8,717 nt of DNA from CAYFSC01 sp964345695 (lineage in GTDB: Bacteria > Bacteroidota > Rhodothermia > Rhodothermales > Salinibacteraceae), in contig CAYFSC010000128.1 in assembly GCA_964345695.1 (NCBI GenBank), positions 1-8,717 of the forward strand, read 5' to 3'. Numbering within the stretch: the first letter of the stretch is position 1; each line of letters begins with the position of its first letter. Of this stretch, positions 1 to 5,767 are shown piece after piece. The notes below the pieces were generated by a model. The model was not told where the DNA came from. It saw nothing but the letters and a program-made list of their open reading frames with translations, and did not search any database. The position numbers and the translations under genes are program-made.

Positions 1-1
1 T

Positions 2-331
2 TCGCTGGTGGTCGACTTCGACCCGGTGCACACGCTTCAGGTCGCCGTGCCCGACAAGCTGACGCTAAGCGGCAACTACCCGAACCCGTTCGGCGGGCAG
101 ACGACCGTTGAATTCACGCTCCCGGAGCCGGCGGACGTGACGCTCTCTGTGTTCGACCTGATGGGCCGGCACGTGGCGACGCTCGTCGAGGGCCGGCAGA
201 GCGCCGGCGTCCACCAGGTGCAGTGGCAGGGACGCGGCGCGGACGGTGCCCCGCTAGCCAGCGGCCTCTACCTGGTGCGCCTGACAGCCGGCGAGCAGAC
301 CCGCACCGGCCGGCTGACGATCGTGCGCTGA
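2..331 (+). CDS. C-terminal end of a secreted protein with a T9SS type A sorting domain (5' partial)
   Basis: The reading frame is open from the window edge to a TGA at 329-331, so only the last 109 residues are seen. They match the type IX secretion C-terminal sorting domain: an N-Y-P-N-P-F motif early, then a beta-rich stretch with V-F-D-L-M-G-R, an A-G-x-H-x-V-x-W segment, A-S-G-L-Y-L-V-R-L and a final basic R-L-T-I-V-R. In this family the domain directs a Sec-exported protein through the outer-membrane PorU/PorV machinery, where it is usually cleaved off. The cargo part lies upstream and cannot be judged. The stop is followed by about 600 bases without a large gene, and an intrinsic terminator comes only at 656-689. 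The domain call is firm; the function of the whole protein is unknown. Confidence 0.9.
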   Translation, partial: SLVVDFDPVHTLQVAVPDKLTLSGNYPNPFGGQTTVEFTLPEPADVTLSVFDLMGRHVATLVEGRQSAGVHQVQWQGRGADGAPLASGLYLVRLTAGEQTRTGRLTIVR

Positions 332-438
332 CCGGTTGCCCCTCCCTATCCACTTCTGCCTCGGGCGGGGCACAGGTCCCCGTCCGGCAGCGGCACTTCT
401 CTCCGTTTTCTTCGCTCGACTCAACTCCGATCCCGACC

Positions 439-597
439 ATGCCGATCTCCTCTGATTCACATCCCGCATCGGAATCCTCATCCGACTCATCGGATACCCG
501 AAAGCCATTCATTAAGCCGGAACTGCGCCGCGAAACCGACCTCTTGCGAGGAACCGCGGAACGCGGGTTCACCATGAATACGTCAGGACTCTCCTGA
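439..597 (+). CDS. Small ORF of 52 residues with a RiPP-leader-like segment
   Basis: An ATG at 439 opens a 52-residue frame ending in TGA at 595-597. Residues 4-19 are very rich in Ser and Asp. Residues 22-36 read K-P-F-I-K-P-E-L-R-R-E-T-D-L-L, with the F-x-x-P-x-L arrangement that resembles the Y-x-x-P-x-L recognition element in leaders of lasso and other RRE-dependent peptides. The last 16 residues are short and polar, and end T-M-N-T-S-G-L-S. The gene sits alone between a T9SS gene and a TetR gene and is followed 58 bases later by a strong intrinsic terminator, which supports a dedicated plus-strand transcript. No maturation enzyme or transporter is present in the window, and the C-terminus does not fit a classical lasso core because no Asp/Glu sits 7-9 residues after a Gly. 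It may instead be an unrelated small protein or a chance ORF inside an RNA. Confidence 0.45.
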   Translation: MPISSDSHPASESSSDSSDTRKPFIKPELRRETDLLRGTAERGFTMNTSGLS

Positions 598-626
598 CGT
601 CTGCTGTCCCTCCGCAGTAGCTCGCC

Positions 627-647
627 GGTTGAGGCCTTCGGGCAACC
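627..647 (+). other. Hairpin with a UUCG tetraloop in the 3' region of the small ORF transcript
   Basis: GGTT (627-630) pairs with AACC (644-647), and GCC (634-636) pairs with GGC (641-643) around a TTCG loop (637-640), leaving a GAG bulge. The UUCG tetraloop closed by C-G is a known very stable RNA loop. It lies between the small ORF stop and the intrinsic terminator, so the transcript's 3' end would carry two structured elements. There is no direct evidence of function. Confidence 0.45.
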
Positions 648-655
648 CTCATCGA

Positions 656-689
656 GCGGCCGTCCCACTCCCGGGACGGTCGCTTTTTT
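656..689 (+). terminator. Rho-independent terminator
   Basis: GCGGCCGTCCC (656-666) pairs with GGGACGGTCGC (673-683) over 11 base pairs including one G-U wobble, with a six-base loop (667-672), and is followed by six T residues (684-689). This is a textbook intrinsic terminator reading on the plus strand. It ends whatever transcript covers 332-655, either the small ORF at 439-597 or read-through from the T9SS gene, and insulates the TetR gene downstream. Confidence 0.88.
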
Positions 690-690
690 C

Positions 691-721
691 TGGGGATGCA
701 CAGTTTTGTGGGGATCCACAG
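691..721. repeat. Short imperfect direct repeat, two 13-base copies
   Basis: TGGGGATGCACAG at 691-703 recurs as TGGGGATCCACAG at 709-721, with 12 of 13 bases identical and a period of 18. The second copy also contains a small inverted repeat, TGTGG (707-711) and CCACA (716-720). It lies just after the terminator in non-coding DNA. It could be a protein-binding site or chance. The rest of 722-871 shows only a 5-base inverted repeat (CCGTG 735-739, CACGG 748-752) and nothing else recognisable. Confidence 0.35.
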
Positions 722-871
722 TCCGCTCCATGACCCGTGTTCACTGTCACGGAGAAGATCTGCTGGGTTCGACACGGTTCCGGGGCCGCGTAGCCTCCGG
801 CGCTCGGAGAGGCCGTTCGGGCAATCACGTCGCAATGATGGTGTCCTCCGTCCTATAACTTCTGGTATGGG

Positions 872-900
872 TTGACTTTTGGACCTTTCAGTTCTAAAAT
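872..900 (+). promoter_or_regulatory. Sigma-70-type promoter of the TetR-family gene
   Basis: TTGACT at 872-877 and TAAAAT at 895-900 are separated by exactly 17 bases, close to the general bacterial housekeeping consensus, and lie about 40 bases before the ATG at 938. It does not show the TAnnTTTG pattern described for many Bacteroidota promoters. The spacer and -10 region overlap the operator-like box described at 877-900, so a bound repressor would block polymerase. Confidence 0.7.
877..900 (+). promoter_or_regulatory. Candidate TetR operator, copy 1 (upstream of the regulator gene)
   Basis: This 24-base stretch matches 1573-1596 at 17 of 24 positions without gaps. The shared pattern is TTTTG-n-AC-n-T-nn-C-n-GTTCTAAA. 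The outer nine-base arms, TTTTGGACC and GTTCTAAAA, are imperfect inverted repeats (7 of 9) around a five-base centre, the usual shape of a TetR-family operator. It overlaps the -10 element and spacer of the regulator's own promoter, which suggests autorepression. The operator role is inferred. Confidence 0.5.
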
Positions 901-937
901 GGACGTGCGTGAAACGTAAACCATCGTTCTTCCACCT

Positions 938-1531
938 ATGGGGCGTCCTCGCGAGTTTGATCCTGAAGTCGCGCTCGACCGGGCTGTAGACGTGTTCTGG
1001 ACGCAGGGCTTCGACGCCACGTCGCTGCGCGACCTCCTGCAGGCGATGGACCTGTCGAAGAGCAGCTTCTATCAGACGTTCAGCAGCAAGGGCGAGTTGT
1101 ATCTGCGCTGCCTCGATCGGTACCGGAACCGCATTGCCGATCAGATGATGCACGACCTGCAGCAGGCCGAATCCGGTCGGGCCTTCATCGAATCGGTCTT
1201 TCGGGGACTTGCCCGGGACCTGGACCGACCGAACGGGCGGCGGGCGTGTCTCATCATGAACGACGCCGGCGACGTTGAGCGGCGCGAAGAGGCCGTTGCT
1301 CTACGCATGCGGCTCGGCGCAGCTCAGTTCGAGGGTGTCTTTCGCGCAGCGGTCGAGCGGGCGCAGCGAGAGAGCGACATCCGATCGGGGAAAGACGCGC
1401 AGGCGCTGGCGCGCTACCTCGTGAGCAGCCGAAGCGGTCTTCTGGCCGTGCGGAAGGCCGGCGCCTCGAAATCCGAATTGCAGGACATCATCGACGTGAC
1501 CCTTTCGGCGCTCGACAACCCTCCGACGTAG
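938..1531 (+). CDS. TetR/AcrR-family transcriptional regulator
   Basis: This 197-residue protein starts G-R-P-R-E-F-D and has the TetR N-terminal DNA-binding domain. The helix-turn-helix falls at about residues 27-48, with the typical S-K-S-S-F-Y-Q-T-F-S-S-K end. The C-terminal ligand domain has the R-R-A-C-L-I-M-N segment (C104) and a late A-R-Y-L-V-S-S-R-S-G-L pattern, as in the NemR/AcuR-like branch with a TetR_C_13-type domain. Such proteins are usually dimeric repressors released by small electrophiles or oxidants. The ATG at 938 fits the promoter at 872-900 and the normal family length. Two tandem CMD-family genes and an SRPBCC gene follow on the same strand, the first 93 bases downstream and preceded by a second copy of the operator-like box. 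The specific ligand cannot be read from sequence. Confidence 0.92.
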   Translation: MGRPREFDPEVALDRAVDVFWTQGFDATSLRDLLQAMDLSKSSFYQTFSSKGELYLRCLDRYRNRIADQMMHDLQQAESGRAFIESVFRGLARDLDRPNGRRACLIMNDAGDVERREEAVALRMRLGAAQFEGVFRAAVERAQRESDIRSGKDAQALARYLVSSRSGLLAVRKAGASKSELQDIIDVTLSALDNPPT

Positions 1532-1572
1532 CGTCCGGTGCACGTCTCAGGTTAGGCCGTTCGTTTGGACGG

Positions 1573-1596
1573 TTTTGTACTTAACGGTTCTAAATA
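1573..1596 (+). promoter_or_regulatory. Candidate TetR operator, copy 2 (upstream of the first CMD gene)
   Basis: This is the second copy of the box at 877-900 (17 of 24 identical), lying between the regulator stop and the CMD start at 1625. TTGGAC (1565-1570) and TAAATA (1591-1596) resemble promoter elements, but their 20-base spacing is longer than optimal, so the exact promoter is uncertain. The inverted-repeat character is weaker here than in copy 1. The conserved right half, GTTCTAAA, is intact. The position suggests the regulator controls the downstream genes separately from its own. Confidence 0.45.
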
Positions 1597-1624
1597 CATT
1601 CTTCAACAATCCGCCGTACGCACC

Positions 1625-2257
1625 ATGGCTCAGCTTCCCTATATCGAACCGGACGAGGCCGATCCGGTGACTCAGAAGGTGTACGAGAAGGCCGAGGCCC
1701 GCTTCGAAATGGTCTTGAACATCTTCAAGATCTCGGGCAACGCCCCAGAGATTGCCGAGAAGATGTGGGAGATCTTCTTCGAGATCCTCAAGGACGGACA
1801 GGTCGACTGGCCCACCAAGGAGCTTCTCATTTTGAAGGCGACGAAGATGGGCGACTGCCTGTACTGCGTCACGCAGCACGAAGCCGTGAGCAGCCGCCTC
1901 GGCATCTCGCGCGAGAAGCAGGCCGACATTGTGGGCGTCGAGTACCGCGACAGTCCGCATTACACCGACGCCGAGGTGGCCATCCTCGATCTCTGCGCGC
2001 ACACCGTGGTGAATCCAGAGGCCATCCCAGCCGACGTCTGGGCACGGGTCCGCGAGCACTACGACGATGGACAGATCGTCGAGATTCTGACGACCATCGG
2101 CGCCTACCTGCAGGTCAGCAAGTTCGGCGACGCGATGGGCGTCGAGCTGGAGGCCGCCTTCCACGGGCACGAGCCGGTTCTCTTCGAGGCGGAGCCGCCG
2201 GAATCGGCCGCGGCCCAGGAGCACTTCGAGCACTTCAAGCAGCACGCCGCGGCGTAG
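1625..2257 (+). CDS. Carboxymuconolactone decarboxylase / AhpD-like protein with full redox motif
   Basis: The protein has 210 residues counted from the ATG at 1625. The frame is open further back to 1565, but that start would lie upstream of the operator-like box, so 1625 is preferred. It carries E66-x11-C78-x2-C81-x3-H85, identical in spacing to the catalytic motif of AhpD (E118, C130, C133, H137 in the mycobacterial enzyme). This points to thiol-dependent peroxidase or disulfide reductase activity in the cytoplasm rather than a true gamma-carboxymuconolactone decarboxylase. A second half at residues 110-185, with D-D-G-Q-I-V-E-I, resembles the helical CMD fold. The tail is rich in Glu, His and Ala. 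It is followed 69 bases later by a paralog lacking both Cys. The physiological electron donor and substrate are unknown. Confidence 0.88.
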   Translation: MAQLPYIEPDEADPVTQKVYEKAEARFEMVLNIFKISGNAPEIAEKMWEIFFEILKDGQVDWPTKELLILKATKMGDCLYCVTQHEAVSSRLGISREKQADIVGVEYRDSPHYTDAEVAILDLCAHTVVNPEAIPADVWARVREHYDDGQIVEILTTIGAYLQVSKFGDAMGVELEAAFHGHEPVLFEAEPPESAAAQEHFEHFKQHAAA

Positions 2258-2279
2258 CCGCACGTCGGGGCGTAGCCGC
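2251..2279. repeat. 11-base direct repeat spanning the CMD stop codon
   Basis: GGCGTAGCCGC occurs at 2251-2261, including the TAG stop of the first CMD gene (2255-2257), and again at 2269-2279, a period of 18. It probably reflects a small local duplication. No function is apparent. Confidence 0.4.
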
Positions 2280-2326
2280 GCCGTCCCCGTTCCGCAGATC
2301 CTTTTTCCGAATCGACTGACGTTTCC

Positions 2327-2905
2327 ATGCCTGCCACAACCACGCTGGATCGCAACCACATCGACGCCGACCTCGACGACGTCCTCGACCATGCTGTTGC
2401 CTACTTCGGACACGTGCCGAACCTGGTGCGCACCCTGTCGAGCAACCCGGCCATGTGCCGGACCGTCACCGACTTTCTGATTCAGGCCCTGGGGCCGGGC
2501 CGCCTCGACTGGGGCTTCAAGGAGCTCGTGATCTTGAAGACGCTCCGATCAATCGGCAGTCACTACAGCTACGGTGCGCACGAGCGCATCGCGGCCGACC
2601 TCGGCGTGCCGACCGACAAGATCGGGGATGTGGCCAATTCGCTCTGGCAGACGAGCCCACACTTTACCGAGGGCGAGCGCGCGATCTTTGCCCTCATCGA
2701 GCAAATCGCCGAGGACGCCAACGCCGTTCCCGATTCTCTGTGGGACGAGTTGCGCACGCATTGGGACGACGGACAACTGCTGGAGGCCAACGCCGTCATC
2801 ACCACCTACGTGATGATCGGCCGCGTTGGCGACGCACTTGGCGTGTCCGACCCCGTGCTCTTCGAACGCCCGGTCGAGAACGTCGGCACCGCCCCTGCCG
2901 AGTAG
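2327..2905 (+). CDS. Carboxymuconolactone decarboxylase-family paralog lacking both redox cysteines
   Basis: This 192-residue protein is clearly related to the upstream CMD protein: L-D-W-x-x-K-E-L-V-I-L-K matches V-D-W-P-T-K-E-L-L-I-L-K, and both have a late D-D-G-Q-[IL]-[VL]-E segment and the G-D-A-[ML]-G-V-x motif. The active-site region aligns without a gap. E66 and H85 are kept, but C78 and C81 are replaced by S78 and S81 (C-L-Y-C becomes S-H-Y-S). The only Cys in the chain is C44, far from the site in sequence. AhpD-type thiol chemistry is therefore not possible in the normal way. It may work like Cys-free CMD enzymes, act as a partner in a mixed oligomer with the upstream protein, or have a different substrate. 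It is likely cotranscribed with its neighbours (69 bases before, 65 after). Confidence 0.85.
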   Translation: MPATTTLDRNHIDADLDDVLDHAVAYFGHVPNLVRTLSSNPAMCRTVTDFLIQALGPGRLDWGFKELVILKTLRSIGSHYSYGAHERIAADLGVPTDKIGDVANSLWQTSPHFTEGERAIFALIEQIAEDANAVPDSLWDELRTHWDDGQLLEANAVITTYVMIGRVGDALGVSDPVLFERPVENVGTAPAE

Positions 2906-2970
2906 CAGGCCGGTCTCGGCACTGCGCTCCCGGACTTCACTTTCACCATTAACCATCCCCCCACTCCATC

Positions 2971-3399
2971 ATGGCTTCTGCTGCTGAACGCATCACCATC
3001 CCGGCCCCTGCCGACACGGTATGGCGGACCGTCCGCGACTTCGGCGCCATCGACGAATACGTGCCGCCCATCGCCCACGCCGAGCTGTCGGGCGAGGGCG
3101 TCGGCGCCAAACGTACGCTGACTCTCGACGATGGTGCTCGCGTTGTTGAGCGGCTGGACGCGCTTGACGACGGTGCGCGCACGCTTCGGTATTCCATCGT
3201 GGATGCCCCACTTCCGATCGAGGGGTACACGTCCACACTGTCGGTCGAGCCGATCGACGACACCTCCTGCCGCGTCACCTGGGCCTCGGAGTTTGACGTC
3301 GTCGACGCTCCCAGCGAGGAGGTCGAGGCGACTTTCGGTCAGCTCTATGCCGCGGGCCTGGAGGGGCTGAAAAATCGGCATGCCGCTCGCTCGGCGTGA
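2971..3399 (+). CDS. SRPBCC-fold protein (polyketide cyclase/dehydrase-like)
   Basis: This 142-residue protein has the START/Bet v1-like pattern: a first strand with I-T-I-P-A-P-A-D-T-V-W-R-T-V-R-D-F (residues 8-24), a central beta-rich part with R-T-L-R-Y-S-I-V-D-A-P-L-P (around 70-82), a strand with C-R-V-T-W-A-S-E-F (around 98-106) and a long C-terminal helix ending G-L-K-N-R-H. The length fits the family (about 140-150 residues). SRPBCC proteins form a deep hydrophobic pocket for small organic ligands; some are enzymes and others only bind. It is the last gene of the TetR-CMD-CMD cluster, 65 bases after the second CMD gene, so it may bind or transform the compound that induces the cluster. 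No catalytic residues can be assigned. Confidence 0.85.
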   Translation: MASAAERITIPAPADTVWRTVRDFGAIDEYVPPIAHAELSGEGVGAKRTLTLDDGARVVERLDALDDGARTLRYSIVDAPLPIEGYTSTLSVEPIDDTSCRVTWASEFDVVDAPSEEVEATFGQLYAAGLEGLKNRHAARSA

Positions 3400-3567
3400 C
3401 GGCTTCGGAACGGCAGATCGAGTTCGATTGCGGATCGTCGGCCGGAGGTGCGGAAGGCCGGAGCCCAACCCCGTAACGGTGTCCGCTGTCGCGGGACGAG
3501 TGATCCCTATGCTGCAGGCTCTGCCGACGTGCTTTCTGCTCCGCCCTCTCCAATACTCGTGCCCGTG

Positions 3568-5085
3568 ATGCTGCACTGTTCGTTTCGTTCTGGGAGGCTG
3601 CCCGCCGTCCCGCCGGTCCGGAGAGCGGTGCTTGCAGGCTTGGTCGTGCTTCTCGTCGGGGCCTGCGCCTCCAGCCGCGATGCGCCCGACTTCCCCCGGC
3701 TGTACAACCGCGCGGCGCAGTACCACGGCGTGGAGCGCAACCCCATCATTTTGATTCCCGGCGTCCTGGGATCGAAGCTGACGCACACGCCCACCGGAAC
3801 GACGGTGTGGGGCGCCTTTTCCGGTGGATTTGCCGACCCTGAGACTCCCGCCGGCGCGCGCAAGGTGGCGCTGCCTATGCGCGAGGGCGCCCCGCTGTCG
3901 GCCCTCCGCGACTCGGTCGCGCCCGACGGTGCGCTTGAAGAGGTAGAGGTGAGCGTCCTCGGTCTGCCTGTGAAGCTGAGCGCCTACGTCGACATCCTGC
4001 GCTCGCTGGGCATCGGCGGGTACCGGGACGAGAGCGAAGCCCTCGGCGACGTGGACTACGGCGAGGATCACTTCACCTGCTTTCAGTTCGACTACGATTG
4101 GCGCCGCGACAACGTCGAAAACGCCAAGCGCTTGCACGCCTTCATCCAGCGGAAGCGCGCGTACGTTCAGGCGCAGTACGCGGAGCGCTACGGCATTGAG
4201 AATTATCCCGTCAAGTTCGACATCGTGGCGCACTCGATGGGCGGGCTGCTGACGCGCTACTACCTCCGGTACGGCACCGCGGACCTGTCGACGGCCGCGT
4301 CGAACGAAACGGTGCCGTGGGCCGGCACGACGTTCGTGGAGAGTGCCGTCCTCGTCGGCACGCCGAACGCCGGCTCGGTGGAGGCGCTCGACCAGCTTGT
4401 GCACGGCAAGCACATCTCCCGGTTCGTCCCGGACTACGCCGCCGCGATTCTTGGTACCATGCCAGCAGCCTACCAGCTCCTTCCGCGCGGCCGCCATGGC
4501 CCGCTCGTGCAGACGGCGGACACCAGCGCCGTCGACTCGCTCTACAATCCTGCCTTTTGGCGTCGCATGGAGTGGGGGCTGGCCGATCCGGACCAGGACG
4601 ACGTGCTTCAGCACCTTCTTCCAGACGTCGACCGCCGGTCGGAGCGGCGTCGCATCGCGCTCGACCACCAGCGCAAGGCGCTCACGCGAGCGCGCCGGTT
4701 TGCTGACGTGCTCGATCGTCCCGCCGTCCGTCCCGATAGCCTCGACCTGAAACTGATTGCCGGCGATGCCGAGCCTACACCCGCCCGCATGAGGGTCGAT
4801 CGCTCCACCGGGCACCTCACGCCGTTCAGCACGGCCCCGGGCGACGGGACGGTGCTGCGCAGTAGTGCCCTGATGGACGAGCGCGTCGGGGGCGACTGGG
4901 CGCCGACACTCGTCTCGCCCGTCGACTGGTCGGCCGTGACGTTCCTGTTTGCGGAACACGTGGCCATGACGAGCGACCCGGCGTTCACCGACAATCTCCT
5001 CTACTTTTTGCTCGTGCGTCCCCGCCATTCGTCCGCTTCCCGCACCGCACCGCCCCGGCGCCCGGCCCCGGGGCCCAGCGGGTGA
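3568..5085 (+). CDS. LCAT-like alpha/beta-hydrolase lipoprotein (acyltransferase or lipase)
   Basis: Counted from the ATG at 3568 the protein has 505 residues. The frame is open back to 3448, and a GTG at 3565 is also possible, but 3568 places a lipoprotein signal peptide correctly: basic n-region, hydrophobic stretch 20-31 and a V-G-A-C lipobox with C33. Ala at +2 suggests the outer membrane. Residues 58-71 (N-P-I-I-L-I-P-G-V-L-G-S-K-L) are the LCAT-family oxyanion region, and F-D-Y-D-W-R-R follows at about 172. The nucleophile is S223 in A-H-S-M-G-G, the acid D426 in G-D-G-T-V and the base H464 in E-H-V-A-M, so the triad is complete. G-T-P-N-A-G-S is also present. Substrates are probably lipids or esters at the cell surface. 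The tail (about 485-505) is Pro/Arg-rich. A DUF4279 gene follows 56 bases later. Confidence 0.88.
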   Translation: MLHCSFRSGRLPAVPPVRRAVLAGLVVLLVGACASSRDAPDFPRLYNRAAQYHGVERNPIILIPGVLGSKLTHTPTGTTVWGAFSGGFADPETPAGARKVALPMREGAPLSALRDSVAPDGALEEVEVSVLGLPVKLSAYVDILRSLGIGGYRDESEALGDVDYGEDHFTCFQFDYDWRRDNVENAKRLHAFIQRKRAYVQAQYAERYGIENYPVKFDIVAHSMGGLLTRYYLRYGTADLSTAASNETVPWAGTTFVESAVLVGTPNAGSVEALDQLVHGKHISRFVPDYAAAILGTMPAAYQLLPRGRHGPLVQTADTSAVDSLYNPAFWRRMEWGLADPDQDDVLQHLLPDVDRRSERRRIALDHQRKALTRARRFADVLDRPAVRPDSLDLKLIAGDAEPTPARMRVDRSTGHLTPFSTAPGDGTVLRSSALMDERVGGDWAPTLVSPVDWSAVTFLFAEHVAMTSDPAFTDNLLYFLLVRPRHSSASRTAPPRRPAPGPSG

Positions 5086-5141
5086 GCGCTCCTTCCGTCT
5101 TCGCTGCACCGTGTCTCTCGACCTTTGCCTCCTTCCGATCC

Positions 5142-5582
5142 ATGAGTGAGACGCCCCATCCCGGCCCGTCCGATGCGTCTGCCAACAGCGCCCGCTTCGG
5201 ATTTTCGGCGAGCCTCCGCATCATGTGCGCCGCCGATCGGCACGACGAAATCGAAGACGTCACCGGCCTGACGCCCACCCATCAGCACCGCCAGGGCGAG
5301 GCGGGCATGTTCGGACGCCCCTGGCCGAGCGACCTGTGGACGCTGGAGTCGCCGCTGCCGCCTGCCGCTCCGCTCGCCGAGCACCTGGACTGGCTGTGGG
5401 ACCAGGTGCGTCCGCACCAGGAGTACCTGCGCGCCCTGGCAGCAGAGGACGGGGTCGACATGGACCTCTTTTGCGGCTACCGCAGCGACTGTGCAGAGTG
5501 CGGCTTCGAGGTGGTTCCGGAGTCGCTGCAGATCGTGCAGGCGCTTGACGTTCCGCTCGAGGTGTCCGTCGTCTTTCGCTGA
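5142..5582 (+). CDS. DUF4279 domain-containing protein
   Basis: The ATG at 5142 gives 146 residues; the in-frame extension to a GTG at 5082 overlaps the end of the lipase gene and is less likely. After a Pro/Ser-rich start, residues 18-60 (F-G-F-S-A-S-L-R-I, then I-E-D-V-T-G-L-T-P-T-H-Q-H-R-Q-G-E) and the D-L-W-T-L-E-S motif around 67-73 match the DUF4279 pattern. So do the helical L-D-W-L-W-D-Q-V segment, a Cys-containing C-G-Y-R-S-D-C-A-E-C-G-F-E-V strand and the closing L-D-V-P-L-E-V-S-V-V-F-R. The family has no established function. Proteins of this type often occur alone and have been suggested as immunity-like in some contexts, but nothing here supports that. It lies 56 bases after the lipase gene on the same strand, so cotranscription is likely. 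Confidence 0.78.
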   Translation: MSETPHPGPSDASANSARFGFSASLRIMCAADRHDEIEDVTGLTPTHQHRQGEAGMFGRPWPSDLWTLESPLPPAAPLAEHLDWLWDQVRPHQEYLRALAAEDGVDMDLFCGYRSDCAECGFEVVPESLQIVQALDVPLEVSVVFR

Positions 5583-5609
5583 CGGCACGCCCGCAATCGC
5601 GCGGTGCCG
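5583..5609 (+). other. GC-rich hairpin just after the DUF4279 gene
   Basis: CGGCAC (5583-5588) pairs with GTGCCG (5604-5609), directly after the stop codon, with further partial pairing possible inside. No T run follows, so it is not a classical intrinsic terminator. It could be a transcript-end or stability element. The rest of the 185-base gap to the peptidase gene shows an AACACG (5663-5668) / CGTGTT (5684-5689) inverted repeat and no clear promoter. Confidence 0.3.
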
Positions 5610-5767
5610 GCCGGCTCTGCTGCCTGCGTCTCCGAGCACGGGTGAACGACCGATGGACTTGTAACACGTCCGGGTGGGGCACTCGTGTTGTGGATCAGGC
5701 GGTCACGCTTCTGCCGCGCCGCCCGCTTCGCTGTTCTGCCTCGTGATTCGCAACCTGCTTCCTGTTG

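Noticed and set aside
439..597. Classical lasso-peptide precursor
   Set aside because: The leader-like F-x-x-P-x-L is present, but no Gly is followed by Asp/Glu at ring distance and no B/C maturation genes are in the window. Kept only as a RiPP-like candidate.
707..720. Possible DnaA box near TGTGGGGATCCACA
   Set aside because: The best match to the DnaA box is only 7 of 9, stands alone, and no replication gene or AT-rich region is nearby.
114..731. Long minus-strand ORF of 205 residues
   Set aside because: It lies antisense to the T9SS domain and crosses the intrinsic terminator. Its composition is Arg/Pro/Ser-rich, typical of a GC-rich shadow frame.
1565..1624. Longer start for the first CMD protein
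   Set aside because: It would place the start upstream of the operator-like box and probable promoter, and adds a segment unlike the family N-terminus.
2806..5109. 767-residue minus-strand ORF
   Set aside because: It is antisense to the SRPBCC and LCAT-like genes, both with clear motifs. The translation is Arg/Gly/Val-rich without domains, as expected for a shadow in GC-rich DNA.
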